A stretch of DNA of 64,000 nt, taken from the NCBI RefSeq assembly GCF_004801405.1, contig NZ_SSOB01000015.1, positions 1 to 64,000 on the forward strand, written 5' to 3'. A program made the translations under genes and the position numbers. This stretch comes from Cohnella fermenti. GTDB taxonomy: Bacteria > Bacillota > Bacilli > Paenibacillales > Paenibacillaceae. How positions within the stretch are numbered: position 1 is the stretch's first letter; every line of letters starts with the position of its first letter. Positions 9,830 through 18,466 of this stretch are shown piece by piece. The notes below the pieces were generated by a model. It searched no databases. It was not told the origin of the DNA and worked only from the letters and a program-made list of their open reading frames with translations.

Positions 9830-10000
9830 ATGCGGTTTTTCACATTCGCCGGCTTGAATCCAGAGGGAATCGAGGCGTTTTATATGATTTTTAGCATACA
9901 TCCGGCACCTCAAGCTCGAAATTCCTCCATGAATGCTATTTTTCACATAGAATCGCCCAAACCACCCGATATCGAGCCGCACGAATGTGAAAAATCATAT
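9830..10000 (-). repeat. Phased-palindrome element, copy B (four units, inverted)
   Basis: 16-nt units start at 9830, 9882, 9933 and 9985 (steps 52, 51, 52): ATGCGGTTTTTCACAT, ATATGATTTTTAGCAT, ATGCTATTTTTCACAT and ATGTGAAAAATCATAT. The reverse complement aligns along its whole length with the copies at 21575 and 48268, spacers included. The remaining sequence between 9723 and 10169 shows no gene; a weak promoter-like TAAAAT lies at 10103. Confidence 0.9.
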
Positions 10001-10169
10001 AAAATTGCCTGAACCGCCGGATCAGAGGGCATTCTTGACGAGCTATGGCGTCGAACGAGGCCGGGAGCGAAGTCGGGACTTACTGTACGATGACCGATAT
10101 GCTAAAATGAGAATTCAAAAGCTCATATTGTGTCGAATGGTGCTTTTGGACTAGGTCTACAGAATTGGG

Positions 10170-11915
10170 GTGTCAAACTTGCCCGTGCCAGTCATGCCGG
10201 CCATGCCAACCAAGCCAACCAAGCCAACCAAGCCAACCAAGCCAACCAAGCGAACCAAACCAACCAAACCAACCAAACCAACCAAACCAACCAAACCAGC
10301 CCATCGCAACGAGGAGAGGTCCGGAATTCGGCTCTCCTTGATTATTATAATCCTCGTGTTCTCGGCCGTTATTGTCAGCTTCGCGCTTAGCTTGACGATC
10401 GGCTACACGACGCAGAAGAAGTCGCTGACCGAGAATACGCTGGAGCTTAATCGGATTACGGCGAACGAACTGAGCCGCACCACGCAGACGATCGTACAAT
10501 CCATGCAGGATACGCTGAAGTCGGCGTCCGACTACATCTCGAGCGGGCAATGGAAGCAAGAGGACCTTCAGCATCAGATTGATTTTCTGCGCGTGTCGGT
10601 GCCCTACTTCAATTCGGTCGTTCTCGTGAACGAGGCGGGCGTCGTGACGGCGACCTCTCCGGAAGCGCTGGCGCTGAAGGGGACGACGTTAAGCTCCGAC
10701 CAGGCGAAGCAGGCGCTGCAATTGAAGCAGCCGCTGATCTCCGAGCCTTACACGGCGGCGTCAACAGGCCGGCTGATCATTCTCGCCAGCTCTCCGATTT
10801 ACGATGCGCAAGGGAATTATGCGGGCTTCATCGGGGGCTCGGTGTATCTGCAGGAACCGAACGTGTTCCAGAAGATTCTCGGGCAGCAGGGGGAGAACGA
10901 GAACGGCTCCTACTATTATGTCGTGGATTCGAACGGCAATCTGATCTACCATCCCGATCCGAAGCGGGTCGGCGAGAATGTGTCGGACAATGCGATCGTG
11001 AAGCTTCTTCTGAGCGGCCGCAGCGGGCAGATGTCGGTTGTCAACTCGCAGCACGTGAAGTTTCTGGCGGGGGCGGCTTACATTCCGGCGGTCGGATGGG
11101 GGATCGTCTCCCAGACGCCGGCAGTCGTCGTCACGAAGAGCGTCGATGCGGTGATCGGGAAGGTCGCGCTGATCAGCGCTCCGTTCATGGTGATTCTGCT
11201 GCTTATCGTTATTTTTATCTCGCAGCGCTTGTCCTCTCCGCTCAACCGTCTGGCCCATCTGGCATCCAATCTGACTTCGGGCACGGCGAAGACGGTGCAA
11301 CTGCCGGACATCCGGCACTGGAACTATGAGACAAGCGAGCTGTACAGCGCGGTGAACGAAGCGTTCCGGCTGCTGGACCGACGGGCGGAGGAATATTCGC
11401 ATCAAGCGCATACCGACCCGCTGACCGGCCTCACGAACCGTCGGCTGATGGACGAGATCGTCGCCCGCTGGGCGGCGGAGGGCGTGCCGTTCTCCATCGT
11501 CATGATGGACCTGGACCGCTTCAAGACCGTGAACGATACGTACGGCCATCAGATGGGAGACGAGGTGCTGCGCTTCCTTGCCGGGCGTATGCTGGAGGAG
11601 AAGGGGAAGAACGACTATTGCTGCCGATACGGCGGAGAGGAGTTCGTCTTCTTGCTTCCCTATCGCTCGGATGACGAAGCTTATGAGATCGCCGAACGGC
11701 TGCGCGGGCGCATCGAGAGCGAGATCAGCCCGACGGGCCGGCCGATGACGCTGTCGCTCGGAATCTCCAGTTATCCCGCGAGGGCGCTGACGATCGAGGA
11801 TCTGTTCGGGCAAGCGGACGTCGCTCTGTACCAGGCGAAGCAGGGGGGGCGCAACCGCACCATACGCTATGACGAAGCCGCGGCGGCGGAAGCCGGCAAC
11901 GAAGCGGATCATTAA
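10170..11915 (+). CDS. Membrane-bound diguanylate cyclase (Cache-HAMP-GGDEF) with KPT-repeat N terminus
   Basis: 581 residues from the GTG at 10170; ATGs at 10194 and 10203 are alternatives, as no start has a clear ribosome site. A cytoplasmic segment contains about ten K-P-T tripeptides encoded by a 9-bp direct repeat (10200-10300). Then come a membrane helix (SLIIIILVFSAVIVSFALSL), an extracellular double-Cache-type sensor, a second helix (SAPFMVILLLIVIFI), a HAMP-like linker and a C-terminal cyclase with GGEEF at about 488-492. The active-site GGEEF and HTDPLTGLTNRRLMDE are intact, so c-di-GMP synthesis is expected. The inhibitory RxxD site five residues before GGEEF reads GKND and is absent. 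The ligand is unknown. It converges on the hydrolase gene with 18 nt between them. Confidence 0.88.
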   Translation: MSNLPVPVMPAMPTKPTKPTKPTKPTKRTKPTKPTKPTKPTKPAHRNEERSGIRLSLIIIILVFSAVIVSFALSLTIGYTTQKKSLTENTLELNRITANELSRTTQTIVQSMQDTLKSASDYISSGQWKQEDLQHQIDFLRVSVPYFNSVVLVNEAGVVTATSPEALALKGTTLSSDQAKQALQLKQPLISEPYTAASTGRLIILASSPIYDAQGNYAGFIGGSVYLQEPNVFQKILGQQGENENGSYYYVVDSNGNLIYHPDPKRVGENVSDNAIVKLLLSGRSGQMSVVNSQHVKFLAGAAYIPAVGWGIVSQTPAVVVTKSVDAVIGKVALISAPFMVILLLIVIFISQRLSSPLNRLAHLASNLTSGTAKTVQLPDIRHWNYETSELYSAVNEAFRLLDRRAEEYSHQAHTDPLTGLTNRRLMDEIVARWAAEGVPFSIVMMDLDRFKTVNDTYGHQMGDEVLRFLAGRMLEEKGKNDYCCRYGGEEFVFLLPYRSDDEAYEIAERLRGRIESEISPTGRPMTLSLGISSYPARALTIEDLFGQADVALYQAKQGGRNRTIRYDEAAAAEAGNEADH

Positions 11916-11933
11916 GAGAAGACCCAAGACCCC

Positions 11934-12965
11934 TCAGGAAGCTCTCGTATCCCCCGTACCCACAGCTTCAATAGCCTGAAGGAACGCCGTCGTGCGAGCG
12001 ACATATTCCTCCGGGTGAGTCCGGTAAATCATCTCGTGAATGGCGCCCGGAACGAGCCACAGCTCGGACAGCGGGTTCGTCTGGGCGGCGGCGACGTTCT
12101 CGGAGACGGAGAGCGGCGCCTTGTCGTCCTCCGTGCCGTGAATAAGCAGAATGGGAATGCCGTAATCGGTTAGCTGAGCCTGCGCGGACGGAATCTGGCT
12201 GAGCCTCGTGCCTGTGAACAGCGGCAGGAAGCGGCTGAGCAGTTGGACCGTCGGCGTCTTCGGCAGGTTCGCGTAGTTGCGGATGTTGGCGTAGATCGTG
12301 TCCGCGTCGGCGAGGAAGGTGCTGTCCAGAATCATCCCGTCGATCAGGTCGGTCTGCAGCGCGGCTTGCAGCGCCGTTCCCGCACCCATCGAGAAGCCCC
12401 AGACGACGAGTTCCCCGCCGCCCTTCTCCTTGGCAAGCTGGAGGGCGCCTAGCAGTTGCTGGGACTCGCTGACTCCTCCGGTAGCCGGAAGGCGGTTCGC
12501 GGAATCGGCATAGCCGTAGTCGAACATCAGGACGTTGTAGCCCTGGCCGTGCAGCATGGAGGCGATGTCATACATCGGCACCCAGGCTTCCTCGCGGTTC
12601 GTCCCGTACCCGTGGCTCAGGACGACGGTGCGTTCCCCGGACGCGGGAATCCACCAGCCGCTGACCTCGGAGGCGCCGTCTTGGCTCGCGAAGCTCACCT
12701 CCTCGTACATCAGCCCCTTGGCGAGCAGCGGATTGGACTGAAGCGCGGGAACGGACGGATGGGCGAAGGACCAGGCGACGATCAGGAAGAAGGCGAACAG
12801 GATAAAGACCGCGCAGCCGAGAAAAACCGAAGCAACGAGCACAAGACGGCGAATTCGGGAGCGGGTTCGGTTCTTTATGGAAGGGAGCCCGGGGGAGGGG
12901 AGCTCGGGAACGGGCGAGTAGGGAGGACTCTCCCAAGCGGCGGGTGTCATTGTGGTGGTCGTCAT
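11934..12965 (-). CDS. Membrane-anchored alpha/beta hydrolase
   Basis: 343 residues. After a proline-rich cytoplasmic start, one membrane helix (LVLVASVFLGCAVFILFAFFL) anchors an alpha/beta hydrolase domain. The nucleophile elbow is GFSMG, the oxyanion region SHGYGTNRE, and the later HGTEDDKAPL and GAIHEM supply the probable Asp and His of the triad. Similar proteins are annotated as YfhM/YqkD-type or cinnamoyl-esterase-like hydrolases; no substrate can be assigned. GGAGGCG lies about 8 nt upstream of the ATG. Confidence 0.85.
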   Translation of the reverse strand: MTTTTMTPAAWESPPYSPVPELPSPGLPSIKNRTRSRIRRLVLVASVFLGCAVFILFAFFLIVAWSFAHPSVPALQSNPLLAKGLMYEEVSFASQDGASEVSGWWIPASGERTVVLSHGYGTNREEAWVPMYDIASMLHGQGYNVLMFDYGYADSANRLPATGGVSESQQLLGALQLAKEKGGGELVVWGFSMGAGTALQAALQTDLIDGMILDSTFLADADTIYANIRNYANLPKTPTVQLLSRFLPLFTGTRLSQIPSAQAQLTDYGIPILLIHGTEDDKAPLSVSENVAAAQTNPLSELWLVPGAIHEMIYRTHPEEYVARTTAFLQAIEAVGTGDTRAS

Positions 12966-13106
12966 GGGGGTCGCCTCCGCGCAAGGATGAGAGAATAATG
13001 AGAAAACTCTTATTCTTCCATGGTAGAAGCGAGAAGAGGAGGCGTCAACGGCCTCCTCCGTTTTGTTAAAGGGCTGTAATCGAACTGTAATGAGGTGCTG
13101 GCAACG

Positions 13107-13135
13107 TTTACGGTTTTGCCCAATTGCGTTATACT
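13107..13135 (+). promoter_or_regulatory. Sigma-A-type promoter of the IclR gene
   Basis: TTTACG (13107-13112) and TATACT (13130-13135) are separated by exactly 17 nt. The start would be near 13142, giving a leader of about 40 nt to the ATG at 13183. Confidence 0.6.
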
Positions 13136-13182
13136 AGGTGTACCAATGTTTCGTAGAGTGGAACGGAAGAAGGCGAGTGGAG

Positions 13183-13926
13183 ATGGAAGAGGAGAAGCAA
13201 ACGATACGGGCGGTAGAGCGGGCGCTGGACGTGCTGCTGACCTTCACCGCGGGCAACGACCTTGGCTTGACGGAGATCTCGCAGCGGGTCGGCCTGCACA
13301 AGAGCACCGTGTTCCGGCTGCTGGCGACGCTGGAGCATCGGGGCTTCGTCATCCGGGATGAAGCGACGGAGAAGTATCGGCTCGGGCTGCGTGTGCTGGA
13401 GCTGTCGGCGAGCCTGCAGCGGGAGGACGACCCGGCGCTTATGCTGATCGGAGAGATGGAGCGGCTGCGGGACCAGCTCGGCGAGACGATCAGCCTGTAC
13501 GTTCGCGACCGGAAGGATCGCGTGCGGATTCAGGCGGTGCAGAGCCAGCAGGCGATCCGCCGGGTCGCCCCGGTCGGCGCGCGCCTGCCGCTCTCGGTCG
13601 GCGCCTCGAGCAAGATTCTGCTCGCGTTCGCCGAGCCGGAGGTGCAGGACCTGCTGCTCCACGATCCGTCCTGGCCGGCCTCGCTCAGCCCCGAGACGTA
13701 CAAGGAGCAATTGCGCGAGATCGCGCGGGCGGGCTACGCGACGAGCTTCGAGGAGCGCGAGCCGGGAGCGGCGGCGATCTCCGCGCCGATCTTCGGGCGC
13801 AACGGCAAGCTGTTCGCCGCGCTGTCCGTGTCGGGGCCGTCGAACCGGCTGACGCCGGACTCCATGCTGGAGTCCGCACCGGCGATCGTCGGTGCGGCGA
13901 AGCGCATGGGCGCCATGATCGGCTGA
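13183..13926 (+). CDS. IclR-family transcriptional regulator
   Basis: 247 residues. The N-terminal winged helix-turn-helix reads LTEISQRVGLHKSTVFRLLATLEHRGFV. The C-terminal effector domain has VGARLPLSVGASSKILLAF and GYATSFEEREPGAAAISAPIF, both typical of IclR proteins that sense small carboxylates or sugars-derived acids. AGAAGG sits 9 nt before the ATG at 13183; upstream in-frame GTGs are worse placed. It converges on the minus-strand OsmC/ABC operon with a 27-nt gap, so it may or may not regulate that operon. Confidence 0.92.
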   Translation: MEEEKQTIRAVERALDVLLTFTAGNDLGLTEISQRVGLHKSTVFRLLATLEHRGFVIRDEATEKYRLGLRVLELSASLQREDDPALMLIGEMERLRDQLGETISLYVRDRKDRVRIQAVQSQQAIRRVAPVGARLPLSVGASSKILLAFAEPEVQDLLLHDPSWPASLSPETYKEQLREIARAGYATSFEEREPGAAAISAPIFGRNGKLFAALSVSGPSNRLTPDSMLESAPAIVGAAKRMGAMIG

Positions 13927-13953
13927 GCGTGCTGCCCCGCTGTCGTCCGGCCC

Positions 13954-14355
13954 TTATTCCGCCGCCGGGACCTCGACAAGCTCGACCGTCGCTTCCGCAC
14001 GCAGCGTGTTGCTGATCGTGCAAGCCCGCTCGACGACGTCTCGCAGCTTCGCTTTGTAATCGGCGTCCAGCCCCGGCGGATAGGCGACGCGCACGTCGAA
14101 CGACGCAAAGCGATTGTCCCGCTTGTTCTCCGGCTTGACGCCGATGACCTCGACCTGGATCGAATCCTTGTCGTAGCTGATGTTGTCGAAGCTCAGCATC
14201 TTCTGCATCGAGATCGAGATGCACAGCCCGAGCGCCGCTTCCAGCAGTTCCTTCGGCGACAAGCCGTTCTCATTGGGCGCATGGGCGCCTGCCACCTGCT
14301 TGCCTGCCCCGTTAAATACCGCGTCTTGTCCTTCTACCCGTTTAATAATCGTCAT
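13954..14355 (-). CDS. OsmC/Ohr-family protein
   Basis: 133 residues. It has two family cysteine contexts, GLCISISMQKM and ERACTISNTL, the pair used by OsmC-type thiol peroxidases, and the NGLSPKELLEAALG motif. It probably reduces organic or inorganic peroxides, though some members are of unknown function. The ATG at 14355 follows AAAGGGATGG. A longer open frame upstream is only the shadow of the overlapping ABC gene. It is the last gene of the ABC operon, 23 nt after the previous stop. Confidence 0.88.
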   Translation of the reverse strand: MTIIKRVEGQDAVFNGAGKQVAGAHAPNENGLSPKELLEAALGLCISISMQKMLSFDNISYDKDSIQVEVIGVKPENKRDNRFASFDVRVAYPPGLDADYKAKLRDVVERACTISNTLRAEATVELVEVPAAE

Positions 14356-14378
14356 GGATAACCATCCCTTTCTTGTGC

Positions 14379-15368
14379 TTATGCGTAATGACAGGCTGTG
14401 TGATGCTGAGGCTTCGTCTCGCGCCATGCCGGGGCTTCGCTTCGGCAGCGGTCCGTCGCCAGCGGGCAGCGCGTGTGGAACACGCAGCCGGACGGCGGGG
14501 ACAGCGGCGACGGAATCTCGCCCTTCAGCACCGTGCGCTCCTTGAGGCCGCGTTCCGAGATTCGCGGAACCGCGGAGAACAGCGCCTTCGTATAAGGGTG
14601 CTGCGGGTTCGCGAACAAGGCGTCGGTCGGCGCTTCTTCGACGATTCGGCCCAGGTACATGATGCCGATGCGATCGGAGATATAGCGCACGACGCTGATG
14701 TCGTGGGTGATGAACAGCAGCGTCAGCCCAAGCTCTCCCTGAAGCTCTCGCAGCATGTTCAGAATCTGCGACTGGATCGAGACGTCGAGCGCCGATACCG
14801 GCTCGTCGCACACAACGATTCGCGGCTGGAGAATCAGCGCGCGCGCAAGCCCGAGCCGTTGGCGCTGCCCGCCCGAGAACTCGTGCGGGTACCGGAAGTA
14901 ATGCTCCGGCTGCAAGCCGACGATCTGCAGAATGCGGAACACCGCTTGCTGCCGCCGCTGGCGATCGTCAATCCGGTGGATGACAAGAGCCTCCTCCAGA
15001 ATCCGGCCGATCCGCTTGCGCGGGTTAAGCGAGGAATACGGGTCCTGGAACACCATCTGCAGCTCCCGGCGCAGCTTGCGCAACTGCTTCGGCGGCAGCT
15101 TGGCCAAGTCCTGGCCGCGATAACGAACCTCGCCGGACGTCACGGGCGTCAGCCCCAGAATCGTGCGGCCGGTCGTGCTCTTGCCCGATCCGGATTCGCC
15201 GACAAGTCCGTAGGTCTCGCCCTCGTACAGCGTAAACGACACATCGGTGACGGCGTGCACGTATTGCTTCGCACCGAACAGCCGGCCGAACGAACCGTAT
15301 ACCGGGAATTTCTTCGAGAGCGCCTTGACTTCCAGAAGCGGTTTTCTTGCCTCCGGCTCATTCGCCAT
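14379..15368 (-). CDS. Oligopeptide/dipeptide ABC transporter ATP-binding protein (OppF/DppF-type)
   Basis: 329 residues. Walker A is GESGSGKSTTGRTILGL, the ABC signature FSGGQRQRLGLARAL, Walker B IVVCDEPVSALDVS and the H-loop LLFITHDISVVRYI. The C-terminal oligo_HPY extension (PHPYTKALFSAVP..., then a four-Cys-like HTRCPLATDRC) is typical of peptide/nickel importers. It energises uptake with the neighbouring permeases. Its start overlaps the end of the preceding ATPase gene by 11 nt, with GGAGG upstream, indicating translational coupling. Confidence 0.93.
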   Translation of the reverse strand: MANEPEARKPLLEVKALSKKFPVYGSFGRLFGAKQYVHAVTDVSFTLYEGETYGLVGESGSGKSTTGRTILGLTPVTSGEVRYRGQDLAKLPPKQLRKLRRELQMVFQDPYSSLNPRKRIGRILEEALVIHRIDDRQRRQQAVFRILQIVGLQPEHYFRYPHEFSGGQRQRLGLARALILQPRIVVCDEPVSALDVSIQSQILNMLRELQGELGLTLLFITHDISVVRYISDRIGIMYLGRIVEEAPTDALFANPQHPYTKALFSAVPRISERGLKERTVLKGEIPSPLSPPSGCVFHTRCPLATDRCRSEAPAWRETKPQHHTACHYA

Positions 15369-16437
15369 ATTGGGTCGCCTCCCTTGCGCCGCTCCGAATT
15401 TCTCGATAATACCAGCACTTCAGCCGATGGCCTTCCTCCGCCGTCTCGAGCGGAGGCTCCTCGCTTCGGCACTTGGCATCCGCATACGGGCAGCGCGTCA
15501 CGAACTTGCAGCCTTCCGGCCGGTCGGCAAGAGAAGGAACCGTTCCTTCAATGACATGAAGCTTCCGCCGCCGATCGCCGTCCAGCCGCGGAATCGAACG
15601 AATGAGCCCCTGCGTGTACGGATGGAGCGGATTCGCGAATAGCCGGGCCGTCGTCATCTCTTCGACAATCTGGCCGAGGTACATGACCTTGACGCTCGTA
15701 CAGATCTCCGAGACGACGCCGAGATCGTGGGTGATGAACAGCACGCCCATGCCGAGCCTGCGGTTCAACTCCACGATCAACTCCAGAATCTGCGCTTGAA
15801 TCGTCACATCGAGCGCCGTCGTCGGTTCGTCGGCGATAAGCAGTTGCGGTTCGCAGGCGAGCGCAATCGCGATCATGACCCGTTGCTGCATACCTCCGGA
15901 CAGTTGATGCGGGTATTCCTTGATACGCTGCTCCGGCGAAGGAATGCCCGTCATCCTCAGCAGCTCCAGCGCCCTTGCCTGCGCCTCCTTGCGGGAGAGG
16001 CGCCGATGCTGGCGGAGGCTCTCGGCGATCTGGTCGCCGATCGGGTAGAGCGGGTCGAGCGAGGTGAGCGGGTCCTGGAACACCATCGACACCCGATTGC
16101 CGCGCACCTTGCGCATGCGGGAAGGGGACAGCCGAAGCAGCTCTTCGCCGCTCAGCCATACTTCCCCTTCGTACGAGACGTGGTCGGTATAATCGAGCAG
16201 GCGGATGATCGATTGGGACATGACGCTTTTGCCGCAGCCGGATTCTCCGACGATGCCGATGATCTCCCCCGGTTCCATCGCAAAACTGATGCCGTCGACC
16301 GCGGTAACCGGTCCCCGCTCGGTCGCGAAGCGGGTCGTCAAGCCGCGAACGTCGAGCAGCGCCGTCCGGTCCTTCTGACCCGACCGGCTCATCTGACTCG
16401 TTCGGCTCTTCTCGCTTGCAGGACTCATCTGACTCAT
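15358..16437 (-). CDS. Oligopeptide/dipeptide ABC transporter ATP-binding protein (OppD/DppD-type)
   Basis: 359 residues. Walker A GESGCGKSVMSQSIIRLL, signature LSGGMQQRVMIAIAL, Walker B LLIADEPTTALDVT and C-terminal HPYTQGLIRSIPRL with a CPYADAKC cysteine pair. It pairs with the OppF-type protein. The N terminus carries a short repeat of SQMS/TSQMSRS. ATG 16437 follows AGGAGGG; the frame extends further upstream only because it overlaps the permease gene, whose stop it shares in an ATGA overlap. Confidence 0.93.
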   Translation of the reverse strand: MSQMSPASEKSRTSQMSRSGQKDRTALLDVRGLTTRFATERGPVTAVDGISFAMEPGEIIGIVGESGCGKSVMSQSIIRLLDYTDHVSYEGEVWLSGEELLRLSPSRMRKVRGNRVSMVFQDPLTSLDPLYPIGDQIAESLRQHRRLSRKEAQARALELLRMTGIPSPEQRIKEYPHQLSGGMQQRVMIAIALACEPQLLIADEPTTALDVTIQAQILELIVELNRRLGMGVLFITHDLGVVSEICTSVKVMYLGQIVEEMTTARLFANPLHPYTQGLIRSIPRLDGDRRRKLHVIEGTVPSLADRPEGCKFVTRCPYADAKCRSEEPPLETAEEGHRLKCWYYREIRSGAREATQYGE

Positions 16438-17375
16438 GGAGCGACCCTCCTGACTCGCCGACTTCCTTTGCCCTTGCGCTTCGAACGCGGGTCGAGGAAG
16501 TCGCGCAAGCCGTCGCCGAGCATGTTGAGACTCAGGACGGACAGAACGAGCGCGATGCCGGGGAACGTGACCATCCACCAGGCTTTGGAGATGACGGATT
16601 TGCTCGCTTGAAGAATATTGCCCCAGCTCGGCGCAGGCGCGGGAATGCCCGCCCCGAGGAAGCTGAGCGCCGCTTCGGACAGAATCGCTTCCGCGAATAC
16701 GAACGCCGCTTGAACGAGCAGCGGAGACAGCGCGTTCGGCGCGATGTGCAGCCAGATGATGCGGGCGTTCGTGGCCCCCTGGGCGCGGATCGCTTCGATA
16801 TAAGGCTGTTCGCGCACGACAAGCGCGGTCGAACGAATCGTGCGGGCGATGCTGGGCGTGAACACGATCGTCAGGGCGATGATCACGTTCGACGCGGAAG
16901 CGCCGAGCGTCGCCATCAGCGCGATCGCCAGCAGGATGCCGGGGAACGCGATCAGGCCGTCGCAGATCCGCATCAGGATATGGTCGAGCGGCTTATAGAA
17001 CGCCGCGTACACGCCGATGATCAAGCCCAGCAGCGACGTCAGCAACGTAACCGTAATGCCGATCCCCAGCGACAGGCGCGCTCCGTGCAGAACGCGGGTC
17101 AGCAGGTCGCGGCCGAATTCGTCCGTGCCCAGCCAATGCGCCGCGCTCGGCGGCTTCAAGCGATCGAGCACCTTCATCTCGAGCGGATCGTACGGGGACA
17201 GCAGCGGGCCGATGAAGGCCAGCACGATAAGCGCCCCAAGCACGGCTGCGCCGATCAGCAGATCGTAATTCGTCCGCAGGCGGAAGCAGCTCAGAAGGCG
17301 CTGTTCCCTGCGGAGCTTGCGGCCCAGTTGGCCCAGCCGGTCCAACTGGCTTTGGTCGTGAATATTTTCCACCAT
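16434..17375 (-). CDS. Peptide-type ABC transporter permease (OppC/DppC-type)
   Basis: 313 residues. An N-terminal helix (DLLIGAAVLGALIVLAFIGPLL) is followed by GTDEFGRDLLTRVLHGARLSL, the hallmark of OppC/DppC, five further membrane helices and the EAA loop YIEAIRAQGATNARIIWLHI. It forms the membrane channel with the OppB-type partner. GGAGG precedes the ATG at 17375; the gap to the partner gene is only 11 nt. Confidence 0.93.
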   Translation of the reverse strand: MVENIHDQSQLDRLGQLGRKLRREQRLLSCFRLRTNYDLLIGAAVLGALIVLAFIGPLLSPYDPLEMKVLDRLKPPSAAHWLGTDEFGRDLLTRVLHGARLSLGIGITVTLLTSLLGLIIGVYAAFYKPLDHILMRICDGLIAFPGILLAIALMATLGASASNVIIALTIVFTPSIARTIRSTALVVREQPYIEAIRAQGATNARIIWLHIAPNALSPLLVQAAFVFAEAILSEAALSFLGAGIPAPAPSWGNILQASKSVISKAWWMVTFPGIALVLSVLSLNMLGDGLRDFLDPRSKRKGKGSRRVRRVAP

Positions 17376-17386
17376 TCGAGCCTCCC

Positions 17387-18337
17387 TTACTTGCGATCCA
17401 GCCGGACTCGCGGATCGACCGCGCCGTACAGCAGGTCGACGATCAGATTAATGAGGACGTACAGAAGCGTCACGGTCAGAACGACGCCTTGAATGACGGT
17501 GTAGTCGCGGCGTTCGATCGAATTGATGACAAGCTGCCCGATTCCGGGAATGTTGAAGATCGTCTCGATAATGACCGCCCCGGTCACCAGCGTGCCGAAC
17601 GTCTGCCCGATGACCGTCAGAATCGGAATGAAGGCGTTGCGAAGGGCATGCTTAAGCAGCACCTTGGACTCGCGAAGTCCCTTGGAACGAACCGTCTTGA
17701 TAAAATTCAGATGAAGCACTTCGAGCATGGAGGAGCGGGTCATCCGCATGATGAGCGCGGCTTGAATCGTTCCGAGCGAGATGCCGGGAAGGATCAGATA
17801 TCGATAATGCGCCCAGACGCCGTCCGCGAGCGGGGCATAGCCGGCAATCGGAAGCCAGTGCAGCCGCACGCCCACGAACAGCATAAGGAACAGCGCGAGC
17901 AGGAACCCGGGCACGGCCATTCCGACAAGCGAGAGGCTGCGCACCAGTTGGTCGAGCGCCGAATCCCGCTTGTAAGCGGCAAGGATGCCAAGCGGAATCG
18001 CCAGCAGCAAGGCGATAACCTCCGCGACGACCGCAAGCGAGAAGGTCGGCCCGAGATGCTCCGAGATCGCTTGTCCGACAGGCTGATGCAGGAACAACGA
18101 GTCGCCGAGATCGCCGCGGAACAGCCCGCCGATCCAGTTGATGTATTGCTCCGCGATCGGACGGTCGAAGCCCATCGCTTCGTTCAGCGCATCGGTATCC
18201 GATTGCGTGGCTTCCAATCCGAGGATTGCGGCGGCGGGGCCGCCCGGCATGATGTGAATGAGCATAAACGTCGCGATCGTAATGACCAGCAGAACGGGGA
18301 CTAAGGATAGCAATCGTTTAGCAAGATAGGCCAGCAC
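17387..18337 (-). CDS. Peptide-type ABC transporter permease (OppB/DppB-type)
   Basis: 316 residues with six membrane helices. The start AYLAKRLLSLVPVLLVITIATF and the motif GDLGDSLFLHQPV are typical of OppB/DppB. The EAA loop reads FIKTVRSKGLRESKVLLKHALRNA. It begins with GTG, about 9 nt after GAGGG. It lies between the binding-protein gene and the second permease in the operon. Confidence 0.92.
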   Translation of the reverse strand: MLAYLAKRLLSLVPVLLVITIATFMLIHIMPGGPAAAILGLEATQSDTDALNEAMGFDRPIAEQYINWIGGLFRGDLGDSLFLHQPVGQAISEHLGPTFSLAVVAEVIALLLAIPLGILAAYKRDSALDQLVRSLSLVGMAVPGFLLALFLMLFVGVRLHWLPIAGYAPLADGVWAHYRYLILPGISLGTIQAALIMRMTRSSMLEVLHLNFIKTVRSKGLRESKVLLKHALRNAFIPILTVIGQTFGTLVTGAVIIETIFNIPGIGQLVINSIERRDYTVIQGVVLTVTLLYVLINLIVDLLYGAVDPRVRLDRK

Positions 18338-18353
18338 CGGTATCCCTCATTTC

Positions 18354-18395
18354 AAAAAAGAGAGGAGTGCTGCCATTATACTGCGCAACACTCTC
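18354..18395 (-). terminator. Intercistronic hairpin between binding-protein and permease genes
   Basis: On the minus strand, GGAGAGTGTTGC pairs imperfectly with GCAGCACTCCTC and is followed by a TCTTTTTT tract. Placed between a binding protein and its permeases, it would cut read-through so that the binding protein is made in excess. Confidence 0.6.
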
Positions 18396-18466
18396 CCTGA
18401 ACAGGTTCTCATATGGTTCGTATTCTTATTCCGATTCGCAGCTTTATTCGGTTCCGCTGCTCCGAA

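Noticed and set aside
9746..9982. Short frames within repeat copies encoding Y-x-KN-x-IK motifs (also near 21629-21853 and 48286-48555).
   Set aside because: Unit spacing alternates between 51 and 52 nt, so the motif leaves frame between copies, and no ribosome sites are present.
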